NCBI RefSeq assembly: GCF_002216685.1
Contig: NZ_CP022352.1
Location: 744,001 to 808,000 of the forward strand
DNA: 64,000 nucleotides
Direction of reading: 5' to 3'
From: Vibrio tarriae
GTDB taxonomy: Bacteria > Pseudomonadota > Gammaproteobacteria > Enterobacterales > Vibrionaceae
The position numbers and the translations under genes were made by a program. Under the pieces are notes generated by a model, which was not told the origin of the DNA, did no database searches, and saw nothing but the letters and a program-made list of their open reading frames with translations. Positions 18,001 to 29,653 of this stretch are shown piece by piece (the stretch's first letter is position 1; every line of letters begins with the position of its first letter).

Positions 18001-21000
18001 ACCTTCAATTCATTCTGGCCAAGAAGTACCACTACAGTCAAAAGGAGATATCGACCATGGCAACGAAACCTCAAATACAGCAAGACTTGATGAAAGATCT
18101 TCGCCGCAATCCGAAGTACAAGAAAATGAGCAACGAGGAACTGACGCCAATCGCTCAAGCGTTAGCGAAGAAGACGCGAGCGCGGGAAGACGAGCTAATG
18201 AGTCTAGGCGTACATTACCTGACAGCACAGAGCGAAGCGTATCGAGAGACGCTATTGAACGCCTAGCGCTCGATGAGGTGGATAACCTCGCCAATGGAAC
18301 TGCTACAGAAAGAATAGCCGCGAATATTGCGGCGATTCGCTTAATGAAGGATCTCACTCAGTCAGGAATGCCCGCTACGCTTGAGCAGAAAAAGGTACTG
18401 GCACAGTATGTGGGATGGGGTGGTCTCGCTTCTGTGTTTGATAACACGAACACCTCTAAATCACAGCAAGCCGCACACCAAGAGCTAAAAACGCTGCTGA
18501 CCGAAGAGGAATACAACAACGTTCGGATGAGTACCCGTAACGCCTTCTACACCTCAGAGGCCGTAGTGAAAGGTATGTGGAGTGGCGTGAAAGCGTTGGG
18601 TCTTGGCAACAGCCCGATGAATGTGGTCGAGCCATCGCTGGGTTCAGGTAACTTTATTGGTTGGCAACCGTCCGACATGCGCGATCAATCGCGCTGGTTT
18701 GCCTCCGAACTCGACCCCGTGACCGGCAATATTGCCAAACTTATCTACCCCGAAGCCGATGTTCAGGTAAAAGGATTCCAAGAAACGCCGTTTAAACACG
18801 GCGTTTTTTCTTTGGCGATTGGCAACCCACCTTTTGGCAGTCAGTCTATCCGTGACAACAAGAACCCTGATATTTCAGGGATGGCGATCCATAACTATTT
18901 CATCGCTAAATCAAGCAAGCTTTTGCATGAAAACGGTTTGCTGATGATGGTGGTGACAAACCGCTTCCTCGATACGCTGAACAAAAACCACAAACAACTG
19001 AACCAAGAGCTGGATTTTGTCGGCGCGGTGCGCCTGCCGAATACGGCGTTTAAGATCAATGCCGGTACGGAAGTGACCACGGATATCGTGGTGTTTCGCA
19101 AGCTTAAGCAGGGGGAAACCGCCAAGAATACCGTTTGGACGGACGTAGACGGCGAGGTGAACGGTTTTCGTGTTAACCAGTGGTTTGCGCAAAACCCGCA
19201 ATACATTCTGGGCGAAGTCGCGCAAGGCAAGATGTACCGTGGGGATGAAAGCGAATCGACGGTGAACCCTGTTTCTCAACATGCGAACCTTGAGCAGTCA
19301 ATCAGCAAAGCGCTGGCCTCACTCGCACAAGGGCAAGATTTAGCGTTAACCCCTGAAACCAAAGATGCGATTGCCGGTGAAGTGATGTTGGCGGAATCCG
19401 ACCTTGCGATTGGCGGCATGATGGTGAACGCCGACGGTAAGGTGATGCGCCGTGGCGACGATCGCCCGACGAATGGTGCTCAGGTGTATGAAGTGACGCC
19501 CGATTCGATTTGGAGTGATGATGGGTGGCGGTTGGATTTAGCCCGCCATTATGTGGAACAAGGTGATAAAGCACGCCTACAACGGTTTGTGGATGATGAG
19601 TTTCTAAACAAAGGCAAAATCAAAAGTGATTTTTCTGGCGTTAAGTACAAAGCGGCGGCGGTTCAGGCGGCGCTGGATTACTTAGCCGGCAAGCAGACAA
19701 GCGCGCAAGCGTTAAAAACACTTGGGGATTCGATTGATCAAACCCGCCTTGGTGAGAACAATTACCGCAAGGTTAAGGCGATACTGACCATTCGCAATAG
19801 CGCACTGGCACTGCTGCGCGCCGAGAAAACCGGTGCGGGGGATATCGAGCGTCTGCGTCAGCGCCTGAACGTGCAATACGATGAATTTGCTCAGGCGTTT
19901 GCGACCAAAGGCAAAAACAGTAAGCCCGCGACGCTGACTGAGAGCTTGAATCTTCTCGATGGCGATACAGGGATTGAAGCGGGCTTAGATAACGTCAGTG
20001 AGAGCGGTGAAGTCACAAAGAGTGATCTCTTCTCAAAACGCTTGCTCTTCCCTTACAAGCGCCCTGAATCAGCCAGCAACGTGGCGGATGCGGTTAACTA
20101 CTCGATGCGTGAACGCGGTAAGGTGGATATCGAGTACGTGAGCGGTTTGCTCGGTCTTGGCCATGATGAGGTGCTGGCGAAGCTGACCGAAGGTGAAAAG
20201 CCGTATTTGTTGATGAACCCTGAAACGCAAAAGTATGAGTTCATCGACGATTACTTATCGGGCAATGTGAAGGTGAAGTACCAAGCGGCGAAGAGTGCAG
20301 GGCTAGACACCAACGTGAAGCTTTTGGAAGCCGTGATTCCTGAAGACAAAACGCCAGAGCAGGTGAAGCCCTCTATCCGTGCAACATGGATTGACTCTGA
20401 TGTGTTTGAACGCTTTGCCGAAGCGTTAGGTTATAAGGCGACGGTGACGGTTAACCGTCATATCGGGGCTATTTCAGTGTTGGGCGAGGCGGGCGGCACA
20501 CTGAGTGCATTAGGCTCACAGTTTAAGCATGCCCGCGCCACGTTGGCGGATTTATTGAACTCTGCCGCTAATGGTAAATCACTGGTGATTTACGACACCA
20601 ATGGCAAAGAGCGCACCAAAAACGAGAAAGCGACTAAGGAAGTTAACGCGCTGGCCAACAAGCTCGCTTCGACGTTTGTGACGTGGGCGAAAAGTGATGC
20701 GCAGATTGCTAAGCAAATCGCCGATAACTTTAACGAGCGGATTAATACCCACGTTAACCGTAAATACAACGGGCGTTTGTACTTGCAAACCGTCGGGATG
20801 AACCCTGCGGTCGATATGCGTAAAACCCAGCTCGATGGCGCGCTTCGCATGATCCAGAGTAAAAATACGTTACTCGATCATACCGTGGGGCGGGGAAAAC
20901 CTTTACGGCCATTACTGGCATGATGGAGCGTAAGCGTCTTGGCCTAAGCAAAAAGCCGATGGCGGTGGTTCCGAACCATATTCTAGGCTCCTTCCATAAA

Positions 21001-24000
21001 GATATTTTGACGCTCTACCCGTCGGCTAAGGTGCTGGTCGCGGATGATAAAGCCTTTACCGCCAAGAAGCGTAAGCAGTTTTTCTCACGCATTGCGACCG
21101 GCGATTACGATGTGGTGCTGATGGGGCATAGCCATTTGCGCGCCATGCCCAATGATATTGAGCATTTTCGCACGGTGATTAACGAGAAAATTGACGAGCT
21201 GCGCAGCGCACTGGAAGAGGCGAAAGCCGAAGCTAAGCAGTCTGGGCAGCGTGGGGCGACGGTCAAACAGATTGAGGACTCGATTTCCCGTCTGCAAGAC
21301 AAAATCAAAGAGAAAGAGGAAGCGCTGAGTAAGAACGCTGACCAAATCGGGTTTACCTTTGGGGATTTAGGCGTGGATTACTTGGTGGTCGATGAGGCGC
21401 ACGAGTTTAAAAACCTGACTTACGCGACACGTACTGACCGTGTGGTGGGGATGAACGATCCGAAAGGCTCTGAAAAAGCGCTCGATTTGCTCATCAAAAC
21501 CCGCAGTATTCAGGGCTTAGAGAACGGTGGCGTGACCTTTATGACCGGTACGCCGATTTCTAACAGCTTAGTCGAGGTGTACACCATGATGTATTACCTT
21601 GGCCACGACACGCTGAAAGAGCTGAAAATGTCTTTCTACGACTCTTTTGCTGGCTCTTTCTTCAATACGGAAATTACCTTGGAATACACGCCAACCGGCA
21701 CGGTGAAAGAGCGCAGTGTGTTGAAGGGACTCAATAACATGCAGCAACTTTCGACCCTGTATCGTCAGTTTGCCGATGTGATCACCCAAAAAGATATGGT
21801 GAACATCTTCCGTCAGGATGTGGAGGCTAAGAACAAGGCGACGGGCGAGAATAAAGCGACCCGATTCCCTATCCCTAATATCAAAGGCGGCAAACGTCAG
21901 CTTAACATCGCACCGGCGACCGAAGCGCAGCGCGAGTACAACGACTATCTGATTGCCCGTATGGAGGCGTTTAACCAGCTCAAAACCAAAGAGGAGCGGA
22001 TCGCTTACGCTAAGATTGATAACCCACTGTGGGTACTGACCGATGCGAAAAAAGCCTCGCTCGATGTGCGCTTGGTGGACCCGACCGCACAGCGTGACCC
22101 AACAGGGAAAGTGGCTCGCGCCGCCGAGCGGATCAAATCGATTTACGACCAGTGGCAGGAAGATAAAGGTACACAACTGGTGTTCTCCGATATGGGGACG
22201 CCCGCGAAGTACGCGATTGCAACCGTGAAAGCAGACCTGAAAAACTTGGCGGAAACGGTCTTAGGTAAGGGCAAAGCGGCAGCATTTATTTCCAGTCGTT
22301 TGGAAATCTACGAGGTGGAAATGCCTTACTCGCAAACGCTAAAAGAGTTGGTTGATAAGGTGAACGCTCAAGCGGAAACCGGCGAGATTGATGCTGACCA
22401 GTACGAGAAGCTGGAAGAGCAGATCCGCGAACTGACCGCCTCTACCATGACGGCGGATACCGGCTTTAGTGTGTACGATGACCTGAAAGCCTCGCTGATG
22501 GAAAAGGGCATTCCCGACGATGAGATTGCGTTTATCCACGACTACAACACCACGTTGAAAAAAGAGGCGCTGTTTGATCGCGTTCGCCGTGGTGAGGTAC
22601 GGGTATTGATTGGCTCATCGATGAAGATGGGCGCGGGAACCAACGTGCAAAATCGTTTGGTGGCCTTGCATCACATGGATGCGCCTTGGCGTCCGTCTGA
22701 TATGGAGCAGCGCGAAGGGCGAATTGTGCGTCAGGGCAATGAGTTTTACCAACGTGCTGCGAACGCGGGTAAACCGGAAGACTTTGAGGTTGAGTTGATT
22801 GCTTATACCACTCAAGGTTCGAGTGACCCTGTGATGTGGCAAATCCTAGAGCGTAAAGCGGGCGCGATTGAGCAGTTCCGTAACGGCGAGTTAGATCAGT
22901 TTGTTGAAAACAGCAATTCGGATGCGGATAGCTACGCGGAGTTTAAAGCCGCGTCAACCGGCAACCCTATTTACCGTTTGAAACTGGAATCGGACGCTAA
23001 GCTTTTGGATTTAGACAGCTCTTACACGGCGCAAGCCAGCTCGATTGGCGCGGCCAAGCGTTTTGTAGAGCGTTTTGACGATGAGAAAGCCGCGATTGAA
23101 TTGCGCCTTGAAACGCTGCGTAAGGCCGATATCACGGAGTTTGATGCACAAGCGTTCACAGAGCTGTACCGTGATGCACAAGCCGATTATTTAGCGGCGG
23201 ATAATGAATACGATGCGGCGATGGCGATTTACTCTGAGCTGGATGCGAAAACCCGCAAAGAGCGCGGCTTGAAGAAGCCGCAAAAGCCTAAGCGCCCAAT
23301 GATCCATGAACTGGATGATGAGTATTCCATCGAGCTGAATAATTCCATCATTCAGCCCGCGATTGCGGCGGTCGAGCAATCTCGCCGTTGGCAGGGGGAA
23401 ATCAAGCTGGGTAAGCAATTGGGCTTGGTGATGGACGTGGATTACTTCACGCATGAGGGGAGCAAAACGCCTCTGATTGACGTGCGCTTGGTAGATGGCA
23501 AGGGTAAGACCATCGACTATATGGCGCGAGGGATGCAAAGCAGTTCGATTGTACAGTCGCCTAAGCTGATGAATGCGCTGCACCTCAATGCGATTGCCAC
23601 GGCGTTAAATGGCGAGCAAGAGCGCTTCGAGAGAAAGCTGCAAAGCTTGCAAAGTACGCTCAAGGATTCGCGCCAGATTGCCAAGATGGATATCACCGCG
23701 CTCAAACAAGAGCTTGATGAGGCGAAAAGCCGCAACCTGTGGTTGTCGGTAGAAGCCTCGATGGCCGATATCAAAGAAGAGCTACGCCGCAGTGAAACGC
23801 CCAACAAGTTTGTTGACCGTGAAAAGCTGCGCAAAGTGAAGCGCTCCACCTTTGACCCGAACTCTATCCGCCCTGAAACGGTTGAGCATAACGGCCAGCG
23901 TTACCAGACAGTGGGTGTGCGCATTCCTTATCCCGGCTGGCAATACGATTCAGTGATGCCGGCGCTCGATGCTAACGGGGATTATGTGCATCTTCTTCTT

Positions 24001-27000
24001 TCACACAACTCAAAAGTGGGGGAAGCGCCGGTACTGTCAGAGGTGATACCGCAACCGACTCAAACGCCCAAAGCGGAGTATGCGTTTTTAGCTGAGGCTA
24101 AAGCGCGCCATGAAGCGCGCCAAATTGAAGAGGCCAAACGCGAGATAGGCTCGCCAGTGGATGAGCCGTCGAGGGATTCAGCGGCGAGAGATGGCGTCGT
24201 CTTGTTTAGTCGTACCAGTACGAATGCAGGGCGTACCGGGGTGAAAACTGGAAATATAGCCGGTGGTATCACTGTGAAACGGAGCGCCATTGATGCGGTG
24301 ACTCGCACGGCGCTCGGCAAGCTCGGCCTCAAAGACTTCACGTTCCGCTTTGAGACGGTGGATACGGAGACGGATCTTCCTGATTATGTAAAAACAGCCA
24401 TAGCCAAGAATGATGCCCAAGGCGAAGTGTACGGGCTTTATGACACCAAAGAGCACAAAGTCTGGTTGGTCGCTGAAAAACATAATTATGCCTCAGAGGT
24501 AGAAGAAACGATTTTTCACGAAGTGGCTGGTCACGTTGGATTAGCGCGATTGCTCAAAGAAGGTAAGGCGCAACCGGATATGAATACCCTAGCCTTAAGG
24601 TTAGGCGGCATCAAAGGGATTCAACGGCTTGCAGAGAAAAATGGTGTGGATTTAGCACCTTACTTAAATTCCACGCAGACGCTCACTAAGGCAGATGCCG
24701 AGGAAATACTGGTACAGGAGCTGGTGGCGCATCTTGCTGAGCAGCAAAAGTTTGCGACCCCAATTCAACGTTTATTGGCGAAAGTGCGCGCTATGCTGCG
24801 CTCGTTATTTGGTTTTATTTACTCCCCTGAGTTTAACAATAATGAATTACTCACCTTGGTATTCAAAGCGAAGGAGCAGCTAAAAGCGCCGCCGCCAAAA
24901 GATAAGGTGACAAGACCTGAGAATAATACGCTGTTTTTCTCTCGCTCAAAATCGCAGGGCGTGCCAGCGGATACGGCCTCTACATCAAACCAGATGAGCG
25001 CCGATGAGGCGCTGGCTCAAAAGCAAAACGCTTTGGTGAGTAAAATCAAACAGGCGCTGTATGGTGCGCCTGTGATTGGGCAATCGCTCGATGCGCTTGG
25101 CCGCAACAAATACGCGATGTTGACGCTGCGCCAGATGGGGGAAGTCTCCACCGTCATTGATAAGCCTTTGGGCAAGATGATTGACGCCTACCAAGATGAA
25201 ATCAACTCTATGGTGGTGACACAGAACATGTTGGCCGAAGAGGCGGCCAAGATGGCCGAAGACCTTAGCGATTGGGCTAAGGCGAACCCGAAAGAGGCGG
25301 ATGAACTCTTTGCTTTTGCGCACGAGGCGACCTTGGCGGATGTGGACCCGTCAGAGGCGTTCCAATCCCGCGAGGAAGAGCTTAAAGAGAGTATTGCTAA
25401 GCAAGAGCGGATTTTGAAAGAAGAGGGCGGCTTAAACAGTGAACGTGGCTCTAAGGCTTGGAAAACCCTTCAAGAAGAGCGAGAGCTTTTAAAACAAGAG
25501 CCAAACCGCCGCAAGCGCCATGTGGAGTTACGTCCCAAATTTGCCCGCCTCAACGCTGAGCAGAAGCACCGTTATCGACAAATGCGCGATCACTATTGTG
25601 CTCAATCTGAGCGGATGAATAAAGCGCTGGAAGAGAACATTGTCCGAGCGGTGTTTGATGCCAAGATCCGCAAAGCGATGCTGGCCGAGTTGCGCCAGCG
25701 TCACGAGCGCGCCGCCAAAGGGTTGTACTTCCCATTGTCACGCCACGGTGATTATTGGATTGACTTTGCTGATGAGAACGGCGAACGCCAATTTATGATG
25801 TTTGAAACCAAAGGCGAAATGGAACTGGCCGCTGAGAAACTGCGTAAGGCGGGCTTTTCTCTCAATTCTGGTATGAAAGCGCAATTTAATGCGGTGCAGA
25901 AGGCGTCGCTGCCGTTTGTGGCCGATGTGTTGCAGTTGGTAGAGCAAGCGAACATGCACACACCGGCGAAAGAGTCGCTGAGTGATGAGATTTACCAGAT
26001 GTATTTGCGCACCTTGCCCGCTCGCTCGATGCGCCGTAACTTCATTCACCGCAAAGGCGTTGCCGGTTTTAGCCAAGATGCGGTACGAGCACTGGCCGAC
26101 CAAGGCTTTAGACAATCGCGCCAGCAAGCCAGACTCGACCATATGGATATTCTGGATAACCACCTCGATAGCATTCAGAAGTACGTGCATGAGCTACCGA
26201 ACAATGTGGAAGCCGACCGTGTAGTGGAAGAGTTGAACAAGCGCCATGAATGGGTTCGCAATCCTTCCCGCGCTGGTTGGGCGCAAAAGCTGACCAGCTT
26301 AGGCTTTGTGTGGATGCTGGGTTTAACGCCTGCCGCAGCACTGGTGAACTTAACCCAAAACCTTCAAGTCGCCCTGCCTATTTGGGGTTCCCGCTACGGT
26401 ATGGCGGAGTCTTCCAAAATGATGAGCCAAGCGACGGCGCAATACCTGAAAGCAGCATTTACCCGAAACCGCCCGAAAGGTCAGGGGATATTGGGAAGCG
26501 TGCTCACCAGTGGCGAGAAAGAGGCGATGCGCCGTGCGGTTGCGCAGGGCGTGATTGATGTTACGCAAGCGGCGGACTTAGCTGGTTTGGCAGAGAACCC
26601 CAACGCGAAGTATTCAGGGACTTGGAACAAAGCGATGAACATCATTGGTTGGGCTTTCCACCATGCCGAAGTGTTTAACCGCGAAGTGACCTATATTGCG
26701 GCCTATCGTCTTGCTATGAAGAAACACGGCGACCATGAAAAGGCGATCGCAGATGCGATTAAAGATACGTGGGATAGCCATTTTGACTACTCATCGATTA
26801 ACCGTGCGCGCTTTATGCAAAGCGATATGGCGGCAGTCGCCCTACAGTTTAAGCAGTACAGCCAGAACATGACTTATTACTTGTGGGCGAACCTAGCCAA
26901 AGCGCTAAAAGGGGAGACGCCCGAAGTCAAATCGATGGCACGTAAACAGCTTTTAGGAACGTTGGCCTCGACCTTTTTTATTGGTGGTGCGGGTGCGTTG

Positions 27001-27795
27001 CCATTGTGGGCGATCACCACGGCGATTGAAGCGGCGCAAGAGATTGTGGGGGATGACGACGAGCCATTTGATGCGGAAACTGAATTAAAACGTATGCTGG
27101 CCGAAGCATTTGGTAAAGAGAACGCGGCGTTAATCTGGCATGGCGCTTTACCAAGTATTTCTGGCCGTATCTCACTCAATGATTTGTGGGTGCGCAGCAT
27201 TAATCGTGATGTGGATGCCTCCGCCGCGTATGTGGAATACATGAAGCAAGCGTTAGGACCAGTGATTGGTGGTATTGGTGTTTCATGGGCGCAAGGCTTG
27301 GCCGATATTTCTAACGACCAATTTGCTCGCGGTATCGAGCGTATCCCGCCGAAAGCGATTAAAGACGTGCTTAAAACCGCTCGATACATCAATGAAGGTG
27401 GCGTGAACACGAAGAACGGCGACGAGATTGTGAGTGATCTAACGGCCTTTGAGCTGCTTGGCCAAGCGTCTGGTTTTGCGATTGGCCGTGCGAACCTTCA
27501 GTATGATGAGAACAATGCGATTAAGAACTATGAAACCTTTATCGTTAAGCGCCGCCAAAGCTTGATGAACGCCTACTACACGGCCTATCGCCTGAAAGAT
27601 GGTGAAGCAATGAAGTCGGTGATGGTGAAGATCCGCAAGTTCAATCAATCGCAATATGGTAAGCGTAATCCTATCACTACTGAAAGCTTAAGGCAGTCGC
27701 TGAAAGTGCGAGCTCGCAAGCGGTCAATTACGCAAAATGGAGTTCAGGTGAACCCCAAAATGAATTCACTCGTTATGCAGTATGATTATTTCTAA
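15086..27795 (+). CDS. Giant polyvalent phage virion protein (methylase, helicase, peptidase-like), split by a -1 shift at 20893-20899
   Basis: Two frames, 15086-20923 and from 20899 (first ATG 20920) to 27795, together encode about 4,236 aa. Residues: 1-350 virion-like with glycine-rich hydrophobic stretches; near 1179 and 1247 adenine-methylase motifs (EPSLGSGNFIG, GNPPFGSQS); near 1938 a helicase Walker A (GRGKT) that exists only if the ribosome shifts -1; near 2103 the DEAH box; near 2542 helicase motif VI (QREGRIVRQG); near 3145 HEVAGHVG, peptidase-like; near 3865 a helical tail resembling polyvalent-protein domain LPD38. Such polyvalent or DarB-like proteins are packaged in virions and injected with the DNA, where they are thought to counter host restriction. 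The ATG at 15086 has GGAG six bases upstream; a TTG at 15074 is less likely. The frames meet at GGGAAAA. Confidence 0.85.
18057..18266 (+). CDS. Small gene nested out of frame inside the polyvalent protein gene
   Basis: A 69-aa reading frame (begins MATKPQIQQD, later RRNPKYKKMSNEELTPI) starts at ATG 18057, preceded by AAAGGAG at 18041-18047, a near-ideal ribosome binding site with 9 bases spacing. It ends with TAG at 18264-18266. In the main frame the same DNA encodes residues about 991-1060, a Ser/Glu/Arg-rich, low-complexity linker between domains, the kind of region that tolerates overprinting. The nested product is helical and charged with normal amino-acid composition. No family is recognised. 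It may be a regulatory or virion accessory protein. Confidence 0.6.
   Translation: MATKPQIQQDLMKDLRRNPKYKKMSNEELTPIAQALAKKTRAREDELMSLGVHYLTAQSEAYRETLLNA
20893..20899 (+). promoter_or_regulatory. Candidate -1 programmed frameshift site GGGAAAA
   Basis: In the upstream frame the codons are GGA AAA preceded by G, a classic X XXY YYZ heptamer. Slipping back one base makes the next codons ACC TTT ACG GCC, which encode TFTA and complete Walker A as GRGKTFTAITGMMERK. Without slippage the ribosome stops at TGA 20921-20923. A single missing A in a homopolymer would look identical. Confidence 0.5.
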
Positions 27796-27874
27796 TTATT
27801 TGGCCGATAGGGTGGCTTTTAACCAATGATATCCTTTAAATAAATTCTGTTAGTCACTAGGTGATCATAGGAGA

Positions 27875-27898
27875 ATGCTCGGTCATTAGGCCGAGCAT
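27875..27898. terminator. Inverted repeat between convergent genes
   Basis: ATGCTCGG (27875-27882) and CCGAGCAT (27891-27898) form an 8-bp stem with an 8-base loop between the convergent polyvalent-protein and GDPD genes. No T-run follows, so it is a weak terminator candidate. Confidence 0.4.
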
Positions 27899-27940
27899 CT
27901 GGGTCAAAACCATTTTCTATTGTCTTTGAACAATGAATTT

Positions 27941-29653
27941 TTAGTTTGGTAAAGGGGTATATGTCCATGGATCTTTAGTAAATAACCAATGTTGCCAAAC
28001 ATCATTGATGTCACATCCAGCTATATATGTTGTTCCATACTCATTCGCCCAATATAGTCCACCTTTTTTCGAACTTAGGCAAAACCCATCATTTGCTGAA
28101 GTACGAATATGTCTATCTTTAGTCCGGAGAAACGTAGCAAAGGCACCAGAACAATTTTTGTCATAGTATGTTTCATTTGAACTTATGTTATAGTTCAAGC
28201 ATTTTCCTGTTTTATCCTTAATTTGTATTTTTGTACCAAGGTTATCTGAAGCGAATTGTGAATCTTTTGTAGGTGTTAGAGCACTCACAACGAGTTCGGC
28301 AGAATAACCAGCGCTGTATGGTTGAGCAAGAGCACAGGCATACATCCAAGAGTAACTAGAATTTAAAGTTGGGTGCTTTTCCGTAACATTAACAGGGTGA
28401 TCAAACAGGCATACGGGACCTCCTCCCCAAATGTAGCTGCCGGGTTCTCCATTCCATGCAAGAATAGCAACATTGGCTTGTGGTCCACCATAATTTAAAG
28501 TATTTCTTAATCCAATTATCTCCAATTCAGATATTGTTTTAGAAGGTGCATCGGTCGTGATAACCGAGAAGTTTTGACTTTCTTTACCAAAAAGAAATGC
28601 CCTATCACCTCGTTTATCATCAGTATCACTTACACCTTCAAAAGTAGAATATCTATCAGATAATTGATAACAACATGTACCGTTACTATCGTAAAATGCC
28701 TTATTTCTAGGAATGTCTCTAGGAATTGGTCCTGGCCCAGTATAGTCTGGTATTGCATTAAAATTACCTAGTGCAACTTTAGCACTATGAGCAGTTTGAA
28801 CTAAATCATTCAACAAACCTTGAGGCTGTTTTAAATTTATTTCAGCCATTTTATCTCTTGCTATCCATGCTTGCAATGAATCGCCAATATTCCAACCCTT
28901 GTCTTTAAATTCCTGAAGCATATTGGTTGTGTATATAGGCATGACCATAGGCTGCACAGCGATATTATTCTGACGAAGATCATTAACAAACTCATCAGGG
29001 AAAGGATACATCGTAGCTTTAATTTTAAATATTGTGAGATCAGATGCCTTTATGCCTGCACCATAATCTCTAGTATCCTCGTTGATCAACTTTGCGATAG
29101 CGATTGCACTCTCTTTTGATTTTATATCAAAGATTAATAATGTGCTCATTCGATTATCGAAATAATGATCGTACACTTCTTTTATTGATACAACTTTTTC
29201 TGAAGAAACACTTTTTCTGTCAGGGTTTAACAATTTCAGATTCTTGATGGTATCCCAAGGAAGAGTCGATGAATTTGGGTTTGTACCTGTATTTTTCTCA
29301 GGGTTAAACTTTGTCCCACCTAATATCTCATAAGCATTTGTTGTGCGCCCTAGAGTAAAGTCGTGCATCAAAAATGGGACTCCATCCTTTGTTTTTCTTA
29401 CATCTAATTCGACAGCTTCGATACATTCTCTATCGGCTGCTTTTAATGCAGATAAACTGTTTTCAGGGTTATTATTAGTTTCATCTCCAGCCCATAACCC
29501 TCGATGAGCAATGACTATTGGTTTGTGTGTTATGCCTACCGTTTCTTTAAGCGCTTGAGTGACAAGTTTTGGATTGAAACACCCAGCGTAAGCCGTATTC
29601 GCTAGACTAAATATCGCAGTAGCCGCTATCCATTTCCATTTACGTTCAAGCAT
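27941..29653 (-). CDS. Secreted glycerophosphodiesterase-like enzyme with lectin-like C-terminus
   Basis: This 570-aa protein has a signal peptide (residues 1-23, ending AYA). The GDPD core is visible as IAHRGLW (His50, Arg51), NPENS, VELDVRKTKDG (Glu82, Asp84) and MHDFTLGRTT (His97). The family cleaves glycerophosphodiesters and, in some toxin branches, lysophospholipids or sphingomyelin. After about residue 340 the protein changes: a middle part with GGPQANVAILAWNGEPGSY, then residues 465-560 with Cys and Trp spacing suggesting a ricin-type beta-trefoil (KCLNYN, DGFCLSS, VWQHW). It therefore looks like an exoenzyme targeted to surfaces. It is convergent with the giant phage gene, and is AT-rich like the other cargo. 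Confidence 0.75.
   Translation of the reverse strand: MLERKWKWIAATAIFSLANTAYAGCFNPKLVTQALKETVGITHKPIVIAHRGLWAGDETNNNPENSLSALKAADRECIEAVELDVRKTKDGVPFLMHDFTLGRTTNAYEILGGTKFNPEKNTGTNPNSSTLPWDTIKNLKLLNPDRKSVSSEKVVSIKEVYDHYFDNRMSTLLIFDIKSKESAIAIAKLINEDTRDYGAGIKASDLTIFKIKATMYPFPDEFVNDLRQNNIAVQPMVMPIYTTNMLQEFKDKGWNIGDSLQAWIARDKMAEINLKQPQGLLNDLVQTAHSAKVALGNFNAIPDYTGPGPIPRDIPRNKAFYDSNGTCCYQLSDRYSTFEGVSDTDDKRGDRAFLFGKESQNFSVITTDAPSKTISELEIIGLRNTLNYGGPQANVAILAWNGEPGSYIWGGGPVCLFDHPVNVTEKHPTLNSSYSWMYACALAQPYSAGYSAELVVSALTPTKDSQFASDNLGTKIQIKDKTGKCLNYNISSNETYYDKNCSGAFATFLRTKDRHIRTSANDGFCLSSKKGGLYWANEYGTTYIAGCDINDVWQHWLFTKDPWTYTPLPN

Noticed and set aside
26250..26558. 102-codon alternative plus frame inside the giant gene
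   Set aside because: Unlike the nested gene at 18057, it lies under a conserved helical domain and has no ribosome binding site.
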